A DNA stretch of 53,778 nucleotides from an uncultured Bacteroidales bacterium (GCA_945607565.1 CALYZD010000007.1:1-53778); one strand, 5' to 3'. Numbered from the stretch's first letter, positions 25,106 through 36,986 are shown. Numbers and translations: made by a program. The notes: generated by a model from the letters alone, not told the origin.

Positions 25106-25133
25106 ACCCTTTGTTAATCAATTAACAAAGGGT
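25106..25133. promoter_or_regulatory. 28-base perfect palindrome between dapA and the ACT-domain gene
   Basis: The 13-base arms ACCCTTTGTTAAT (25106-25118) and ATTAACAAAGGGT (25121-25133) are exact reverse complements separated by CA. The palindrome covers the plus-strand -33 box and touches the -7 box, and lies upstream of both dapA -7 candidates. It looks like an operator for a dimeric regulator. Confidence 0.75.
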
Positions 25134-25140
25134 ATATTTG
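25110..25140 (+). promoter_or_regulatory. Promoter of the ACT-domain gene
   Basis: TTTG (25110-25113) and TATATTTG (25133-25140) are exactly 19 bases apart, a full consensus Bacteroidota promoter 30 bases before the ATG at 25170. Confidence 0.8.
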
Positions 25141-25169
25141 CACTCAATAATCTTCAAGTGACATTTGCA

Positions 25170-25850
25170 ATGTTAACAATTAGTCAGGCCGTAGAGAAGG
25201 TCGTAAAGGTAAAGCCCTTTGTCATCGAGGCGTTGGCCGAGGGATTGCTGAACATCTCATCATTAGCACGCCAGATTCACCCGATGGTCGAAAAGCTGGC
25301 CGACAAGCCCGTCAAGCAGGGAGCTATCGTGATGGCTCTCAACAGGCTCGTCCCTCATCTGGACAACAATGCCTCCCCGAGTTTCGAAGACACGCTTGGA
25401 AACATTGGCGATATAATTGTCCGTTCCAATCTCATAGATTTCACATTCAGCAACAGCCCCGACATTTTCGATTGTCATATTAAATTAATGAACGAAATCA
25501 GCGGCCAGCATGACGTTTTCTACACAATGGTGCGCGGCGTGTTCGAGTCGAACCTGGTGGTGGGCTCGTCGATAGGCGGACTGGTCGAAAAGTATTTTGC
25601 GAAAGAAAAATGCGCCTATCGTCAGAACAATCTTTCGGCCATCACGCTCAAGCTGCCGGCCAACAATGTCCTTGCAGTCGGCTTCTATTATCAGATTCTC
25701 AAGTTCATAGCTTGGGAGGGCATCAACGTCAAGGAGGTCATCAGCACCACCAACGAGTTCTCGATAATCGTCAACGACGATGACGTGGACCGCGCTTTCA
25801 CCATTCTGAAAAACCTGCGCAACATGAAAGGCTCGACGTCGCTGCATTAG
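25170..25850 (+). CDS. ACT-domain, aspartate-kinase-like regulatory protein without kinase domain
   Basis: The 226-residue product begins MLTISQAVEKVVKVKPFVIEAL. A longer in-frame start at 25074 lies upstream of the promoter and is excluded. The C-terminal about 65 residues (NLSAITLKLPANNVLAVGFYYQ, FIAWEGINVKEVISTTNEFSIIV) follow the pattern of aspartokinase ACT domains. The first about 60 residues form a helical region (SSLARQIHPMVEK) repeated in Bacteroidota homologues of unknown role. No kinase motifs are present. It is divergent from dapA and shares its control region, so a role in sensing lysine, threonine or a related amino acid is plausible but inferred. Confidence 0.75.
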   Translation: MLTISQAVEKVVKVKPFVIEALAEGLLNISSLARQIHPMVEKLADKPVKQGAIVMALNRLVPHLDNNASPSFEDTLGNIGDIIVRSNLIDFTFSNSPDIFDCHIKLMNEISGQHDVFYTMVRGVFESNLVVGSSIGGLVEKYFAKEKCAYRQNNLSAITLKLPANNVLAVGFYYQILKFIAWEGINVKEVISTTNEFSIIVNDDDVDRAFTILKNLRNMKGSTSLH

Positions 25851-25904
25851 CATCTTGCGCGCGCCGATGACGCCTGTCAGTCAGCACGATACACCCCAAA
25901 AAGC

Positions 25905-25935
25905 GAGCCGCACCGAATAGTCTTCGATGCGGCTC
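25905..25935 (-). terminator. Terminator after galM
   Basis: GAGCCGCA (25905-25912) and TGCGGCTC (25928-25935) form a perfect 8-bp stem. On the minus strand it is followed by GCTTTTTGG, 61 bases past the galM stop. Confidence 0.6.
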
Positions 25936-25996
25936 TATCACTAACCATAAATTTAAAAAATATAGACTGAAAGAATGAATGCTTTCCCTCTGGCAT

Positions 25997-27046
25997 TTAC
26001 TCTACTCCAAATCTATATATCGTTGTCTGCGAATAGACTTCGCCGGGTTTCAGCAGTGTGGTCGGGAATTCGGGACGGTTGGGTGAATCCGGAAAGTGCT
26101 GGGCCTCAAAGCAGAAGCCCGCAAACTGGTCGTATTTGAAACCGTCGCGTTCGTATCGTCCGTTCAGGTAATATGCCGTGTAGAATTGGAATCCAGGCTC
26201 GGTGGTGAAGAACTCCAGTTTGCGGCCGCTTTCGTGCTCCACGGCTTCGGCGGCTTTGCGCAGCTTGCCATAGTTGCCGTTTATCACATAATTGTGGTCA
26301 TATCCGTCATCAAACATGTGGATGCGTTCGCCGATCTTGTGCGGGAAAATGAAGTCCAGCGCCGTTCCGTTGACGCTTTCGATGGTGCCGTCCGGAATGT
26401 TGGTCTCGTCTTTGGGCGTGTAGCGGTCGGCTTCCATCTGCACGTAGGTGTCGAACACGTTGCCGCTGCCCTTGAGGTTGAAATATGAGTGATTCGTCAG
26501 GTTGAGAACTGTCTTTTTGTCGGTGTTGGCATGATATTCAATCTTAAGCTCGTTGCTGTCCGACAGGCTGAAGACGACGTTGACCGTGAGCGTGCCGGGG
26601 TAGCCGTTCTCTCCATTTTCGCTGACATATTTCATTTTTACACCTGCTGTTTTCTCGCTGCTGAACGACTCGCTTTCCCATATCTTGGTGTTGAACGAGT
26701 TGCTGCCGCCGTGCAAATGGTTGGGTCCGTTGTTGACTTCGAGCGTGTATTCCTTGCCGTCTATCGAAAATTTGCCGCCTTTGATTCGGTTGGCATAGCG
26801 GCCGACTGTGGCGCCGAAAAAGAAAGAGTCGGCAAGATAAGTCGGGTCGAGATACTGACGGGGGTCATCAAATCCGAGGACTATTTCGCCCACTTTACCA
26901 TTCTTGTCGGGTGTGCGGATGCTGGTGATGGTGGCACCGATATTGGTTATCTTGACAGTTGTCCCAATGTCATTTTTGAGTTCGTAGACGTATATTTCCT
27001 TTCCGTCTATCGCGCCGGCAGATGTTTTGGTACTTTCCATAGTCAT
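25997..27046 (-). CDS. galM: Aldose 1-epimerase (mutarotase)
   Basis: GalM interconverts alpha and beta anomers of aldoses such as galactose and glucose. The 349-residue protein carries GATVGRYANRIKGGKF, NGPNHLHGG with the catalytic-region His, LTNHSYFNL with the second key His, and the C-terminal GFCFEAQHFPDSPN containing the catalytic Glu. No signal peptide is evident, so it is cytoplasmic. It has its own -7 element (27069-27076) and its own terminator, so it is likely monocistronic despite following dapF on the same strand. Confidence 0.94.
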   Translation of the reverse strand: MTMESTKTSAGAIDGKEIYVYELKNDIGTTVKITNIGATITSIRTPDKNGKVGEIVLGFDDPRQYLDPTYLADSFFFGATVGRYANRIKGGKFSIDGKEYTLEVNNGPNHLHGGSNSFNTKIWESESFSSEKTAGVKMKYVSENGENGYPGTLTVNVVFSLSDSNELKIEYHANTDKKTVLNLTNHSYFNLKGSGNVFDTYVQMEADRYTPKDETNIPDGTIESVNGTALDFIFPHKIGERIHMFDDGYDHNYVINGNYGKLRKAAEAVEHESGRKLEFFTTEPGFQFYTAYYLNGRYERDGFKYDQFAGFCFEAQHFPDSPNRPEFPTTLLKPGEVYSQTTIYRFGVE

Positions 27047-27068
27047 GCGGTTTTATGTTGTTATTTCC

Positions 27069-27076
27069 CAAAAGTA
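27069..27076 (-). promoter_or_regulatory. -7 element of galM
   Basis: The minus strand reads TACTTTTG, an exact TAnnTTTG match, 23 bases before the galM ATG. No clear -33 box is seen. Confidence 0.5.
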
Positions 27077-27189
27077 GTTTATTTTCTCAAAAAAACTGTT
27101 TCGGAGCCATTCCAATATTGAAAATCGGCATACTTTTTTTGCCTGTCGCGCGCAAAATGATGATGAGCGTAGATTTATCTTGCTGATAT

Positions 27190-27972
27190 TCAGATTTCTC
27201 CGTCGAAGACCCTGACTGCCGGACCGCCAAGATGCACGTTGCGGGCCATGGTGCCGTCGGTTTCGAAGCGGACCTTGAGCCGTCCGCCGCGTGCGTCGAC
27301 GTCAAACTCGCGCGCGCCGCTGATGATGCCGGCGGCGATGGCTCCGGCCGTGATTCCGGTTCCGCAGGCAAGCGTCTCGTCCTCCACGCCGCGCTCGTAG
27401 GTGCGGATGCTGATGTGTTGTATATCGCTGACTGCCACAAAGTTGACGTTGGTACCCTGAGGTGCGAATCTCTCTCCGAACCGAATGGGCCGTGCGCGTT
27501 CGACGATGCTGATGGCGTCCAAAGCCTGCTCCGACGGGACTATCTCGACGTAGTGCGGCACGCCGGTGTTCATCGCGAAAATGTTGTTGTCGATGCGTTC
27601 AATGCGCTCTACGTCAATCATTTGCAGGTCGATGTGGTCGGCCGAGGTGCAGACTGCCCGGTGGCGTCCGTCGTCGGCCACAAACTCGAAGGGTCGGCCC
27701 GTTTCGACCAGACCGGTGGCCAGCGCAAAGGCGCAGATGCACCGCGCGCCGTTGCCGCAGAACGAGGCAAGGCTGCCGTCGCTGTTGTAGTATTTCATCC
27801 TGAATGCCAGTTCGTTGGCGGGCTGGAGCAGCAGCAGGCCGTCGGCGCCGATGCCGAAGCGGCGGTCGCAGAGCGCGGCAATTTGTTTGGGAGTGATGTC
27901 CGAGTAACTGTGATTCAGGTCGTTGAGAATGATAAAGTCGTTGCCGGCTCCCTGATATTTCGAAAATTTCAT
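27190..27972 (-). CDS. dapF: Diaminopimelate epimerase
   Basis: DapF converts LL- to meso-diaminopimelate for lysine and peptidoglycan synthesis. The 260-residue protein starts MKFSKYQGAGNDFIILND, the canonical opening. It has the catalytic cysteine Cys72 in FCGNGARC and the second cysteine near residue 208 in ETLACGTGITA. It is preceded by the NusG-like gene with an 11-base gap and is the last gene of the porin-mltG-ftsE-nusG-like-dapF run on the minus strand. Confidence 0.96.
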   Translation of the reverse strand: MKFSKYQGAGNDFIILNDLNHSYSDITPKQIAALCDRRFGIGADGLLLLQPANELAFRMKYYNSDGSLASFCGNGARCICAFALATGLVETGRPFEFVADDGRHRAVCTSADHIDLQMIDVERIERIDNNIFAMNTGVPHYVEIVPSEQALDAISIVERARPIRFGERFAPQGTNVNFVAVSDIQHISIRTYERGVEDETLACGTGITAGAIAAGIISGAREFDVDARGGRLKVRFETDGTMARNVHLGGPAVRVFDGEI

Positions 27973-27983
27973 GGCGGATGCGT

Positions 27984-28493
27984 TTATTTTGGGTTTACGT
28001 CAAAAAGTGCGTCTTCGGTGCTGACAGCCAGCGAGTAGCCGATGGCTTCGATGGATATGTGGATTTTTTTGTCGTCGACTCTGCTGATGCGGCCTTCGAT
28101 GCCTTTGAGCGGTCCGCTTTTGATGGTAACGTTCTGGCCTTCAGTCAGAATGTTCGACTCGACCTCGATGACCACGTTGCTCTCGACCACGCGCCGCATG
28201 GCTTCCATTTCGCGCTCGCTGATGACGGCAATCTCATTCCGATAGGTGACAAAATTCACGAATCCGCTAATCGGATAAATGTTTTTTCGCTCGTCGGGAC
28301 TGATGCGGACAAAGACGTAGGAGCTGATTATCGGGATGTCGACCTTCTTCTTGCGGTCGCTCCATTGGTGCACTTCGGTGCGCAGCGGCAGGTAGGCCTC
28401 GATTTTCCGCAGCCTGAGCTGGTCGAGCACTTTCTTTTCGCAACGCGCTTTGGTGTAGATGGCATGCCATTTCTTATCCTGACTTTTATCCAT
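27984..28493 (-). CDS. NusG-like (UpxY/LoaP type) transcription antitermination factor
   Basis: The 169-residue protein has an N-terminal NGN domain ([35 protein letters not shown]) and a C-terminal KOW domain ([17 protein letters not shown]). Such specialised NusG paralogues travel with RNA polymerase and reduce pausing or termination in particular operons, in Bacteroides classically capsule operons. Here it sits between ftsE and dapF with no capsule genes nearby, 18 bases after ftsE. It may still serve polysaccharide genes elsewhere. The housekeeping NusG would normally be next to rplK, which is absent here. Confidence 0.88.
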   Translation of the reverse strand: MDKSQDKKWHAIYTKARCEKKVLDQLRLRKIEAYLPLRTEVHQWSDRKKKVDIPIISSYVFVRISPDERKNIYPISGFVNFVTYRNEIAVISEREMEAMRRVVESNVVIEVESNILTEGQNVTIKSGPLKGIEGRISRVDDKKIHISIEAIGYSLAVSTEDALFDVNPK

Positions 28494-28511
28494 GTTTTGG
28501 CTACATTTTTA

Positions 28512-29243
<732 letters not shown>

Positions 29244-29271
29244 GATTGATGTCTGTTTTTTAAGGGTGGTT

Positions 29272-30333
29272 CTATCTGTATATTTTGTGCCGGCCCAGTT
29301 CGCGCTGATATTTGGCAGCGTTGCGATTGTGCTCGGCCAGCGTTACGGCAAAGTTGTGATAGCCCGAAAAGTCTTCTTTGGCGCACATATACAGGTAGTT
29401 GTGCTTCCGGGCGTTGAGGACGGCTTCGATGCCTTGCTTGGAGGCAATCCTGATGGGGCCCGGCGGCAGGCCTGTATGGCGGTAGGTGTTGTAGGGCGAT
29501 TCCACTTCGAGGTCTTTTTTCAGAATGCGTCTGATGCCGAAGTCGCCGAGGGCGAATTTGACGGTCGGGTCGGCCTGCAGCGGGATGCCCTTGCGGAGGC
29601 GGTTGATGTAAAGGCCTGCCACTGTGGGCTTTTCGTCGTTTTGCGCGGTCTCTTCGTCGACAATAGATGCCAGCGTGCTGACCTCTATCGGGCTCAGGCC
29701 TAGGGCTTCGGCTTTCAGAGTGCGCTCGCTGTTCCAGAACCGTTTCCACTCGGTGTGCATCCGCTCAAGCCATTGCGAAGCACTTGTGTTCCAGTGGAAT
29801 TGGTAGGTGTCGGGGATGAACATGGCCGGTATGGTGCGGCTGTCGAAGCCGATGGCGGCTATGGCGGCGCTGTCGGTCATGACGGCGATGAGCTGTGCCG
29901 AGTCGGTTTCGATGCGCCGGCCGACGTGCCCGGCCAACTGGCTGAGCGAGCGTATATTGTTGAACGTGACGTTGAGCGGATGCTGGTTGCCCGACCGCAG
30001 TTTCCTGACCAGCTCCACGGCCGTCATGCGGTTGTCTATTTCGTAGCATCCGGCCTTGACGTTGGTGCTGTATTTCATCAGGTCGGCCACTATTCCGAAC
30101 GTTCTGGGGTCGGTCAGCCGGTGGTCGAGCGTCAGCAGCTGGCAGACCTCGTCGAAGGTGGCGCCGGTGGGGATGTAGACAAGTTCCGACTTTTTGTCGC
30201 CGAGGTCGATGGCGGGGGCGCTGATGCGATGCACGGCGTATGCCACCATGCCTGTCATGACGAGGGCCGCGATGCCTGCCACCAGGTGTATTCGTCTGAG
30301 TTTCATGCTGTGATGTCGACTTTTGATTGTCAT
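29272..30333 (-). CDS. mltG: Endolytic murein transglycosylase
   Basis: MltG cuts nascent glycan strands at the inner membrane and sets their length. From the Met at 30333 the product is 353 residues, with one transmembrane helix (IHLVAGIAALVMTGMVAYAV). A LysM-like/YceG N-part follows, then the catalytic segment LASIVDEETAQNDEKPTVAG with the key Glu, and the YNTYRHTGLPPGPI and ANYLYMC-type closing motifs (HNYLYMCAKEDFSG). An ATG at 30306 is another possible start. The longest open frame, to 30498, overlaps the porin gene heavily and has a low-complexity Ser/Thr-rich extension, so it was rejected. Confidence 0.93.
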   Translation of the reverse strand: MTIKSRHHSMKLRRIHLVAGIAALVMTGMVAYAVHRISAPAIDLGDKKSELVYIPTGATFDEVCQLLTLDHRLTDPRTFGIVADLMKYSTNVKAGCYEIDNRMTAVELVRKLRSGNQHPLNVTFNNIRSLSQLAGHVGRRIETDSAQLIAVMTDSAAIAAIGFDSRTIPAMFIPDTYQFHWNTSASQWLERMHTEWKRFWNSERTLKAEALGLSPIEVSTLASIVDEETAQNDEKPTVAGLYINRLRKGIPLQADPTVKFALGDFGIRRILKKDLEVESPYNTYRHTGLPPGPIRIASKQGIEAVLNARKHNYLYMCAKEDFSGYHNFAVTLAEHNRNAAKYQRELGRHKIYR

Positions 30334-30388
30334 TGGGTCGTTCTTTGGTTCGCTAATGGCCGGAGCCGTGTCGGTTTTTTGACGGATT

Positions 30389-32416
30389 TCAATCGTAAAA
30401 GTTCCACGAGACGCCGAATTTGAGCGTGCCCGGATTGGCCGGGTAGTGGATGGTGTGGAAGCTGTTGTGCGTGGGCCATCCGTTGTTGATGTGCTCATAT
30501 TTGACGTAGATTCGCGCCCGCTTGAGCTGGAAGTTGAGGAACGGGTCGATGTATGGGTGGTCGCCCACCTTGCGGCGTTCCTTCCGGCTCTGCGTGGCGA
30601 ACTGCATGATGGCCGGGATGTATTGCGGCGCGTAGTAGGCCGTCTCGTAGCGGATGTCGGCGCCGATCTGGAGCGTCAGCACGCCGAAGAACAGGTGCTC
30701 GTAGAAGTTGGAGCTGTAGACGGTCAGCTGCGGCAGCGGGATTGCCTCTTCGTTGCTCGACTTCTGCCATGTCAGCTTGTTGTAGCTGTTGAAGCCGGCG
30801 CCTTCGAAGTGCTTGAACGCGTTGAAGGCCATGATCTGCACCACGCCGTTTTCCTGCGTCGGCATTCCGTCGGGGCCGAAGTAGATGTAGCTGTTGAGGG
30901 TGTTGAGATATGCGCTGAGTTCGATTTTGTTCTCGACTATTCTGATGCCGCCCTTGGCGCTGAGCGACTTGACGCGGCCAAAGTCGTTGTGCCACTCGAA
31001 GTGGTTGGAGTAGTAGTCGTTCTCGAAGAGCTCGGGCGAGCGCAGTTCGAAGCGGCCGTGGGCGTAGAATCCGGCCGTCCGCCCCAGAATCCTGAATTCG
31101 GTGTCGACCTTGCCGTTGAGCTCCACGTCGCCGGTGCGCTTGCCTTGCAGATAGAGCCGTCCGCCGGCCTTCCAGCGCAGGTTGCGGCCGATGTTCTTGA
31201 AGAGCTCGCCGCCGAGGTAGCTCTCGACGCGCGTCTTGGCGGTGCTGCCGTAGGTCATGTATGGGTTGCCGTTGGCGTCGTATTTCTGCCTGATGTCGGC
31301 CGGATAGGTGTAGCGGCGGATGTCGTTGCCCACAAAGGCGCGCGCGCCGAAGTGCAGGATAGAGTTGGCCTCTTCGTTGAACTTTATCTGGAACATGTTG
31401 CTCACCAGCAGATACTTGACCGAGTCGGCCGTCTGGTTCAGGTCCTTGATTTTTTCTCTGTCGTAGATGAACGACGAGGTGTCGGCCAGCAGCGTCGGCA
31501 GGTCCGTGATGCGGTGCTCGCGGTGGTCGTAGTCGATGTGGAGCGAGTGGAAGACGGTGGTCAGCGGCAGTTCGGCCTGCGAGCTGTCGGCGAGGGTGGT
31601 GGTCAGATGCCCGAGGTTGTAGCTGTGGGCAAAGTGCAGCTGGTAGGAGCTGTTGTTGTTGCGGGCGTTCATCATCCTGATGGGGATGTCTTCGGACTTG
31701 GAATATTCGTATTCGTCGGGGTTGAGCACGTAGTCGTCGTCGACCACGCCGCCGTTCTCGTAGATTTTCGACGTGCTGTATAATCCCGAAAAGGTCATGC
31801 CGTAGTTGTCGCCGTCGTAGCTGCCGAAGAGGCGGAACGAGATGTGGTCGGCGCGCTGTGCCTCGTAGCGGCCTATCGACGTGCGCAGCCGGTAGCGGAA
31901 GCCGACGTTGAGCCTGCGGTTGACGTTCTGCGTGAAGAGCGCCTGCACATATTCGTCCGACCGCCGCTTGGGGTAGCCCATCTGGTAGGTCAGATTGGTG
32001 TAGGGCGTCTTGGTGTTGTAATAGTCGTGGTTTTCAGGATATTCGATGTAGGCCGATATGGCGTTGCTGAAGATGTTGCCATAGCGGTAGACGCGCATCC
32101 GGTCCTCGAAAATCGACGGGGTTGAGGGCGAGCCGTCGTTGCCGAGTGTGACGTTGCCGATGCTTCTGAGCCAGATGATGTTGCTCACCTGATGGCCCAT
32201 GGTGATGGTGTCGACGGTGGCGGTGTCGGCCAGGGTGTAGTCGTCGGTCATGCGCCACATCTTCACGTCGGGCCTGATGGATGCCGCCTTTGCGTTGTCG
32301 GACTGCTGGTGCCGGTCCGCTCCGCCGGCCGGGCTTTTCGCTATTTTCTGCTGTGCCGATGCCCCAACGCACGCAAGCGCCATGGCGGTTGCCAATATGG
32401 TTAAGTGTTTTTTCAT
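30389..32416 (-). CDS. Bacteroidota putative porin
   Basis: The 675-residue protein begins with a signal peptide (MKKHLTILATAMALACVGASA) and is otherwise a run of amphipathic strands rich in aromatic residues, ending in FGVSWNFYD with a terminal aromatic typical of outer-membrane beta-barrels. It matches the Bacteroidota putative porin family (PDVKMWRMTDDYTLADTATV opening). The Met at 32416 is chosen because it begins the signal peptide and lies just after a -7 element. mltG follows 55 bases downstream. Substrate is unknown. Confidence 0.88.
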   Translation of the reverse strand: MKKHLTILATAMALACVGASAQQKIAKSPAGGADRHQQSDNAKAASIRPDVKMWRMTDDYTLADTATVDTITMGHQVSNIIWLRSIGNVTLGNDGSPSTPSIFEDRMRVYRYGNIFSNAISAYIEYPENHDYYNTKTPYTNLTYQMGYPKRRSDEYVQALFTQNVNRRLNVGFRYRLRTSIGRYEAQRADHISFRLFGSYDGDNYGMTFSGLYSTSKIYENGGVVDDDYVLNPDEYEYSKSEDIPIRMMNARNNNSSYQLHFAHSYNLGHLTTTLADSSQAELPLTTVFHSLHIDYDHREHRITDLPTLLADTSSFIYDREKIKDLNQTADSVKYLLVSNMFQIKFNEEANSILHFGARAFVGNDIRRYTYPADIRQKYDANGNPYMTYGSTAKTRVESYLGGELFKNIGRNLRWKAGGRLYLQGKRTGDVELNGKVDTEFRILGRTAGFYAHGRFELRSPELFENDYYSNHFEWHNDFGRVKSLSAKGGIRIVENKIELSAYLNTLNSYIYFGPDGMPTQENGVVQIMAFNAFKHFEGAGFNSYNKLTWQKSSNEEAIPLPQLTVYSSNFYEHLFFGVLTLQIGADIRYETAYYAPQYIPAIMQFATQSRKERRKVGDHPYIDPFLNFQLKRARIYVKYEHINNGWPTHNSFHTIHYPANPGTLKFGVSWNFYD

Positions 32417-32422
32417 CGGTCG

Positions 32423-32430
32423 CAAAATTA
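32423..32430 (-). promoter_or_regulatory. -7 element very close to the porin start
   Basis: The minus strand reads TAATTTTG, exact consensus, only six bases before the ATG at 32416. The transcript would have almost no leader. Confidence 0.5.
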
Positions 32431-32515
32431 GTACATTTTTCACTGTGCAGCTTGCGCGGGGCCGGCTAAATGCGAGTGACCGCGCCGGTCTTTTGCTGCC
32501 GCCGCCCGGGCAGCG

Positions 32516-32573
32516 CCGAGGCCGGACGCGCCGTCGGGCTTGGTTGCGCTCCGACGGTGCCGTCCGGCCTCGG
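32516..32573 (-). other. Large GC-rich hairpin past valS
   Basis: Arms of 13 bp (CCGAGGCCGGACG at 32516-32528, CGTCCGGCCTCGG at 32561-32573) plus an inner 7 bp (CCGTCGG/CCGACGG) enclose a 13-base loop. No T tract follows on the minus strand. It may stop or protect the valS transcript. Confidence 0.7.
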
Positions 32574-32602
32574 TGTGTGTGGTGTGCGGGCTGCGCCTGC
32601 GG

Positions 32603-35230
<2,628 letters not shown>

Positions 35231-35281
35231 GTAGTATTTTATTGTGTTTTATGTTTTTCGATTAGTCGCCGTTAGGCCTCG

Positions 35282-35289
35282 CAAAAATA
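35282..35289 (-). promoter_or_regulatory. -7 element of valS
   Basis: The minus strand reads TATTTTTG, exact consensus, 51 bases before the valS start codon. The -33 region is poorly matched. Confidence 0.5.
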
Positions 35290-35350
35290 AGACTTTTTTC
35301 CTCTCACGACACATCGCGCGCCGGCTCTGTCGCAGCTGCGATTAATTTAG

Positions 35351-35358
35351 TATTTTTG
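35351..35358 (+). promoter_or_regulatory. -7 element of menC
   Basis: TATTTTTG is an exact match to TAnnTTTG. It places the transcript start near 35365 and excludes the upstream in-frame start at 35356 for menC. Confidence 0.55.
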
Positions 35359-35439
35359 CGGCTCCCACGGCGAAGCGTCGCGGTGGGGCAGACAACGGCA
35401 TCATCGACAACGACAACAGACGAAAAACAACATCATTCA

Positions 35440-36480
35440 ATGGTCATACAGCCAGACACTACGTTCGAGGTCATCGAACGGCATTTTCATTTCATCAATC
35501 CGGCCACCACGTCGCGCGGCACTTATCATGAGCGAATCGTATGGTTCGTGGTGGCTCACACGCCCGACGGACGCATGGGCATAGGCGAGTGCGCCCCCTT
35601 GCCCGACCTGAGCTGCGACTTCGGCAGCCGATACGGCCGGACCGTCAAGCGGCTGGCCGACGAGTCGGCGGCGGCAGGGCGGCTGCTTTACGACAAGCTG
35701 CGCAACTTCCCGTCGGTCCTCTTCGGGCTCGAGACGGCTCTGCTCAACCTGCAGGCCGGCAGCCTCGCGCTGTTCGACACTCCGTTTTCGCGCGGCGAAG
35801 AGGGCATCCTCATCAACGGCCTGGTGTGGATGGGCAATGTGGAGCAGATGCTTCACCGGCTGAGCGTCAAGATTTCGGAGGGATACCACTGCGTCAAGCT
35901 CAAGATAGGCAGCAACGACACCGAGCGCGAGCTCTCGCTCATCGAAAGCGTGCGCAGCCTGATGCCCGAGGGCGAGCTCGAGATTCGCGTCGACGCCAAC
36001 GGCGCCTACGATGCCGACACCGCACGGCGCGTCATGGAGCGGCTGGCCGCCTGCGGCGTGCATTCGATAGAGCAGCCGGTGCGTGCCGGTCAGCCGGCCA
36101 TCATGGGCAGCCTGTGCCGCAACGCGCCGCTGCCCATCGCCCTCGACGAGGAGCTGATAGGCGTGGTCAGCCGCGAGCACAAGGCCTCGCTGCTCGACAG
36201 CATCGCCCCGCAATACATCATCCTCAAGCCCACGCTCCACGGCGGCATCCACGGCTGCCAGGAGTGGATTGACATGGCCAGCGAGCGCGGCATCGGCTTT
36301 TGGGTGACGTCGGCTCTCGAATCCAACATCGGCCTCAACGCCATAGCCCAGTGGTGCGCCACGCAGCGGCACACCATGCCTCAGGGGCTCGGGACGGGAC
36401 TGCTCTATTCCAACAACGTCGACACCGGCCTGCACATCAGCGACGCACGCCTCCACTTTTCGCCCCGCACCGCGCAATGA
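35440..36480 (+). CDS. menC: o-Succinylbenzoate synthase
   Basis: MenC dehydrates SHCHC to o-succinylbenzoate in menaquinone synthesis. The 346-residue enolase-superfamily protein has the catalytic Lys in CVKLKIGSN, metal ligands in EIRVDANGAY, SIEQPV and ALDEEL, and a barrel end with VTSALESNIGLNAIAQW, a MenC hallmark. The ATG at 35440 follows the promoter at 35351. Its stop overlaps the GNAT gene start (ATGA at 36477-36480). It faces menB-menD-menF rather than following them. Confidence 0.93.
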   Translation: MVIQPDTTFEVIERHFHFINPATTSRGTYHERIVWFVVAHTPDGRMGIGECAPLPDLSCDFGSRYGRTVKRLADESAAAGRLLYDKLRNFPSVLFGLETALLNLQAGSLALFDTPFSRGEEGILINGLVWMGNVEQMLHRLSVKISEGYHCVKLKIGSNDTERELSLIESVRSLMPEGELEIRVDANGAYDADTARRVMERLAACGVHSIEQPVRAGQPAIMGSLCRNAPLPIALDEELIGVVSREHKASLLDSIAPQYIILKPTLHGGIHGCQEWIDMASERGIGFWVTSALESNIGLNAIAQWCATQRHTMPQGLGTGLLYSNNVDTGLHISDARLHFSPRTAQ

Positions 36481-36959
36481 CTCCGGCCCGACACGACGCG
36501 CTCGTCAGCGTGCTGACCGAGCGGCTCAGCGTTGTGCAGCTGTCTGAGGCTCAGATGGCCGCGCTTGCCGCCGATGTCGATGCCGAGACTGCCGACGCCA
36601 TCCGCTACCTGCTGGCTCACCCGGCCGGTCCCAGCAGTCCGTGGACGGCTTTCTATGCCGTCAGCCGGCGTGTCGACGGCGTGCGTGTGGGGCTCATTTG
36701 CTTCAAGGGTGCGCCCGACAGGCACGGGCGGGTCGAGATAGGCTATGGCACGCACGAGCCTTTTCGCGGCCAGGGATACATGACCGAGGCTGTGGCCGCG
36801 CTGTGCCGCTACGTGCTGACCCACACCGACATTGCCGGCATCGAGGCCGAGACGCTCCACACCAACGCGGCCTCGCAGCAGGTGGTGGCCCGCTGCGGCA
36901 TGCGTCCCTTCAAGTCGACGCCCGAAAGCCTATGGTGGCGCATCGACAAGGAGGGTTAA
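36477..36959 (+). CDS. GNAT-family N-acetyltransferase
   Basis: The 160-residue protein has a RimJ/RimL-like GNAT fold with GYGTHEPFRGQGYMTEAVAA (acetyl-CoA pyrophosphate loop R-G-Q-G-Y) and a late LHTNAASQQVVARCGM motif. It overlaps menC by four bases, so it is translated with it. The start at 36477 is preferred, since upstream in-frame Met codons lie deep inside menC. The substrate is unknown, and the menaquinone context does not clearly suggest one. Confidence 0.88.
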   Translation: MTPARHDALVSVLTERLSVVQLSEAQMAALAADVDAETADAIRYLLAHPAGPSSPWTAFYAVSRRVDGVRVGLICFKGAPDRHGRVEIGYGTHEPFRGQGYMTEAVAALCRYVLTHTDIAGIEAETLHTNAASQQVVARCGMRPFKSTPESLWWRIDKEG

Positions 36960-36986
36960 ATTTTTGTTTTTCATCTGCCTACAAAA

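Noticed and set aside
30334-30498. N-terminal extension of mltG
   Set aside because: Low-complexity Ser/Thr/Arg-rich and overlapping the porin coding end; the membrane-anchor start at 30333 is more sensible.
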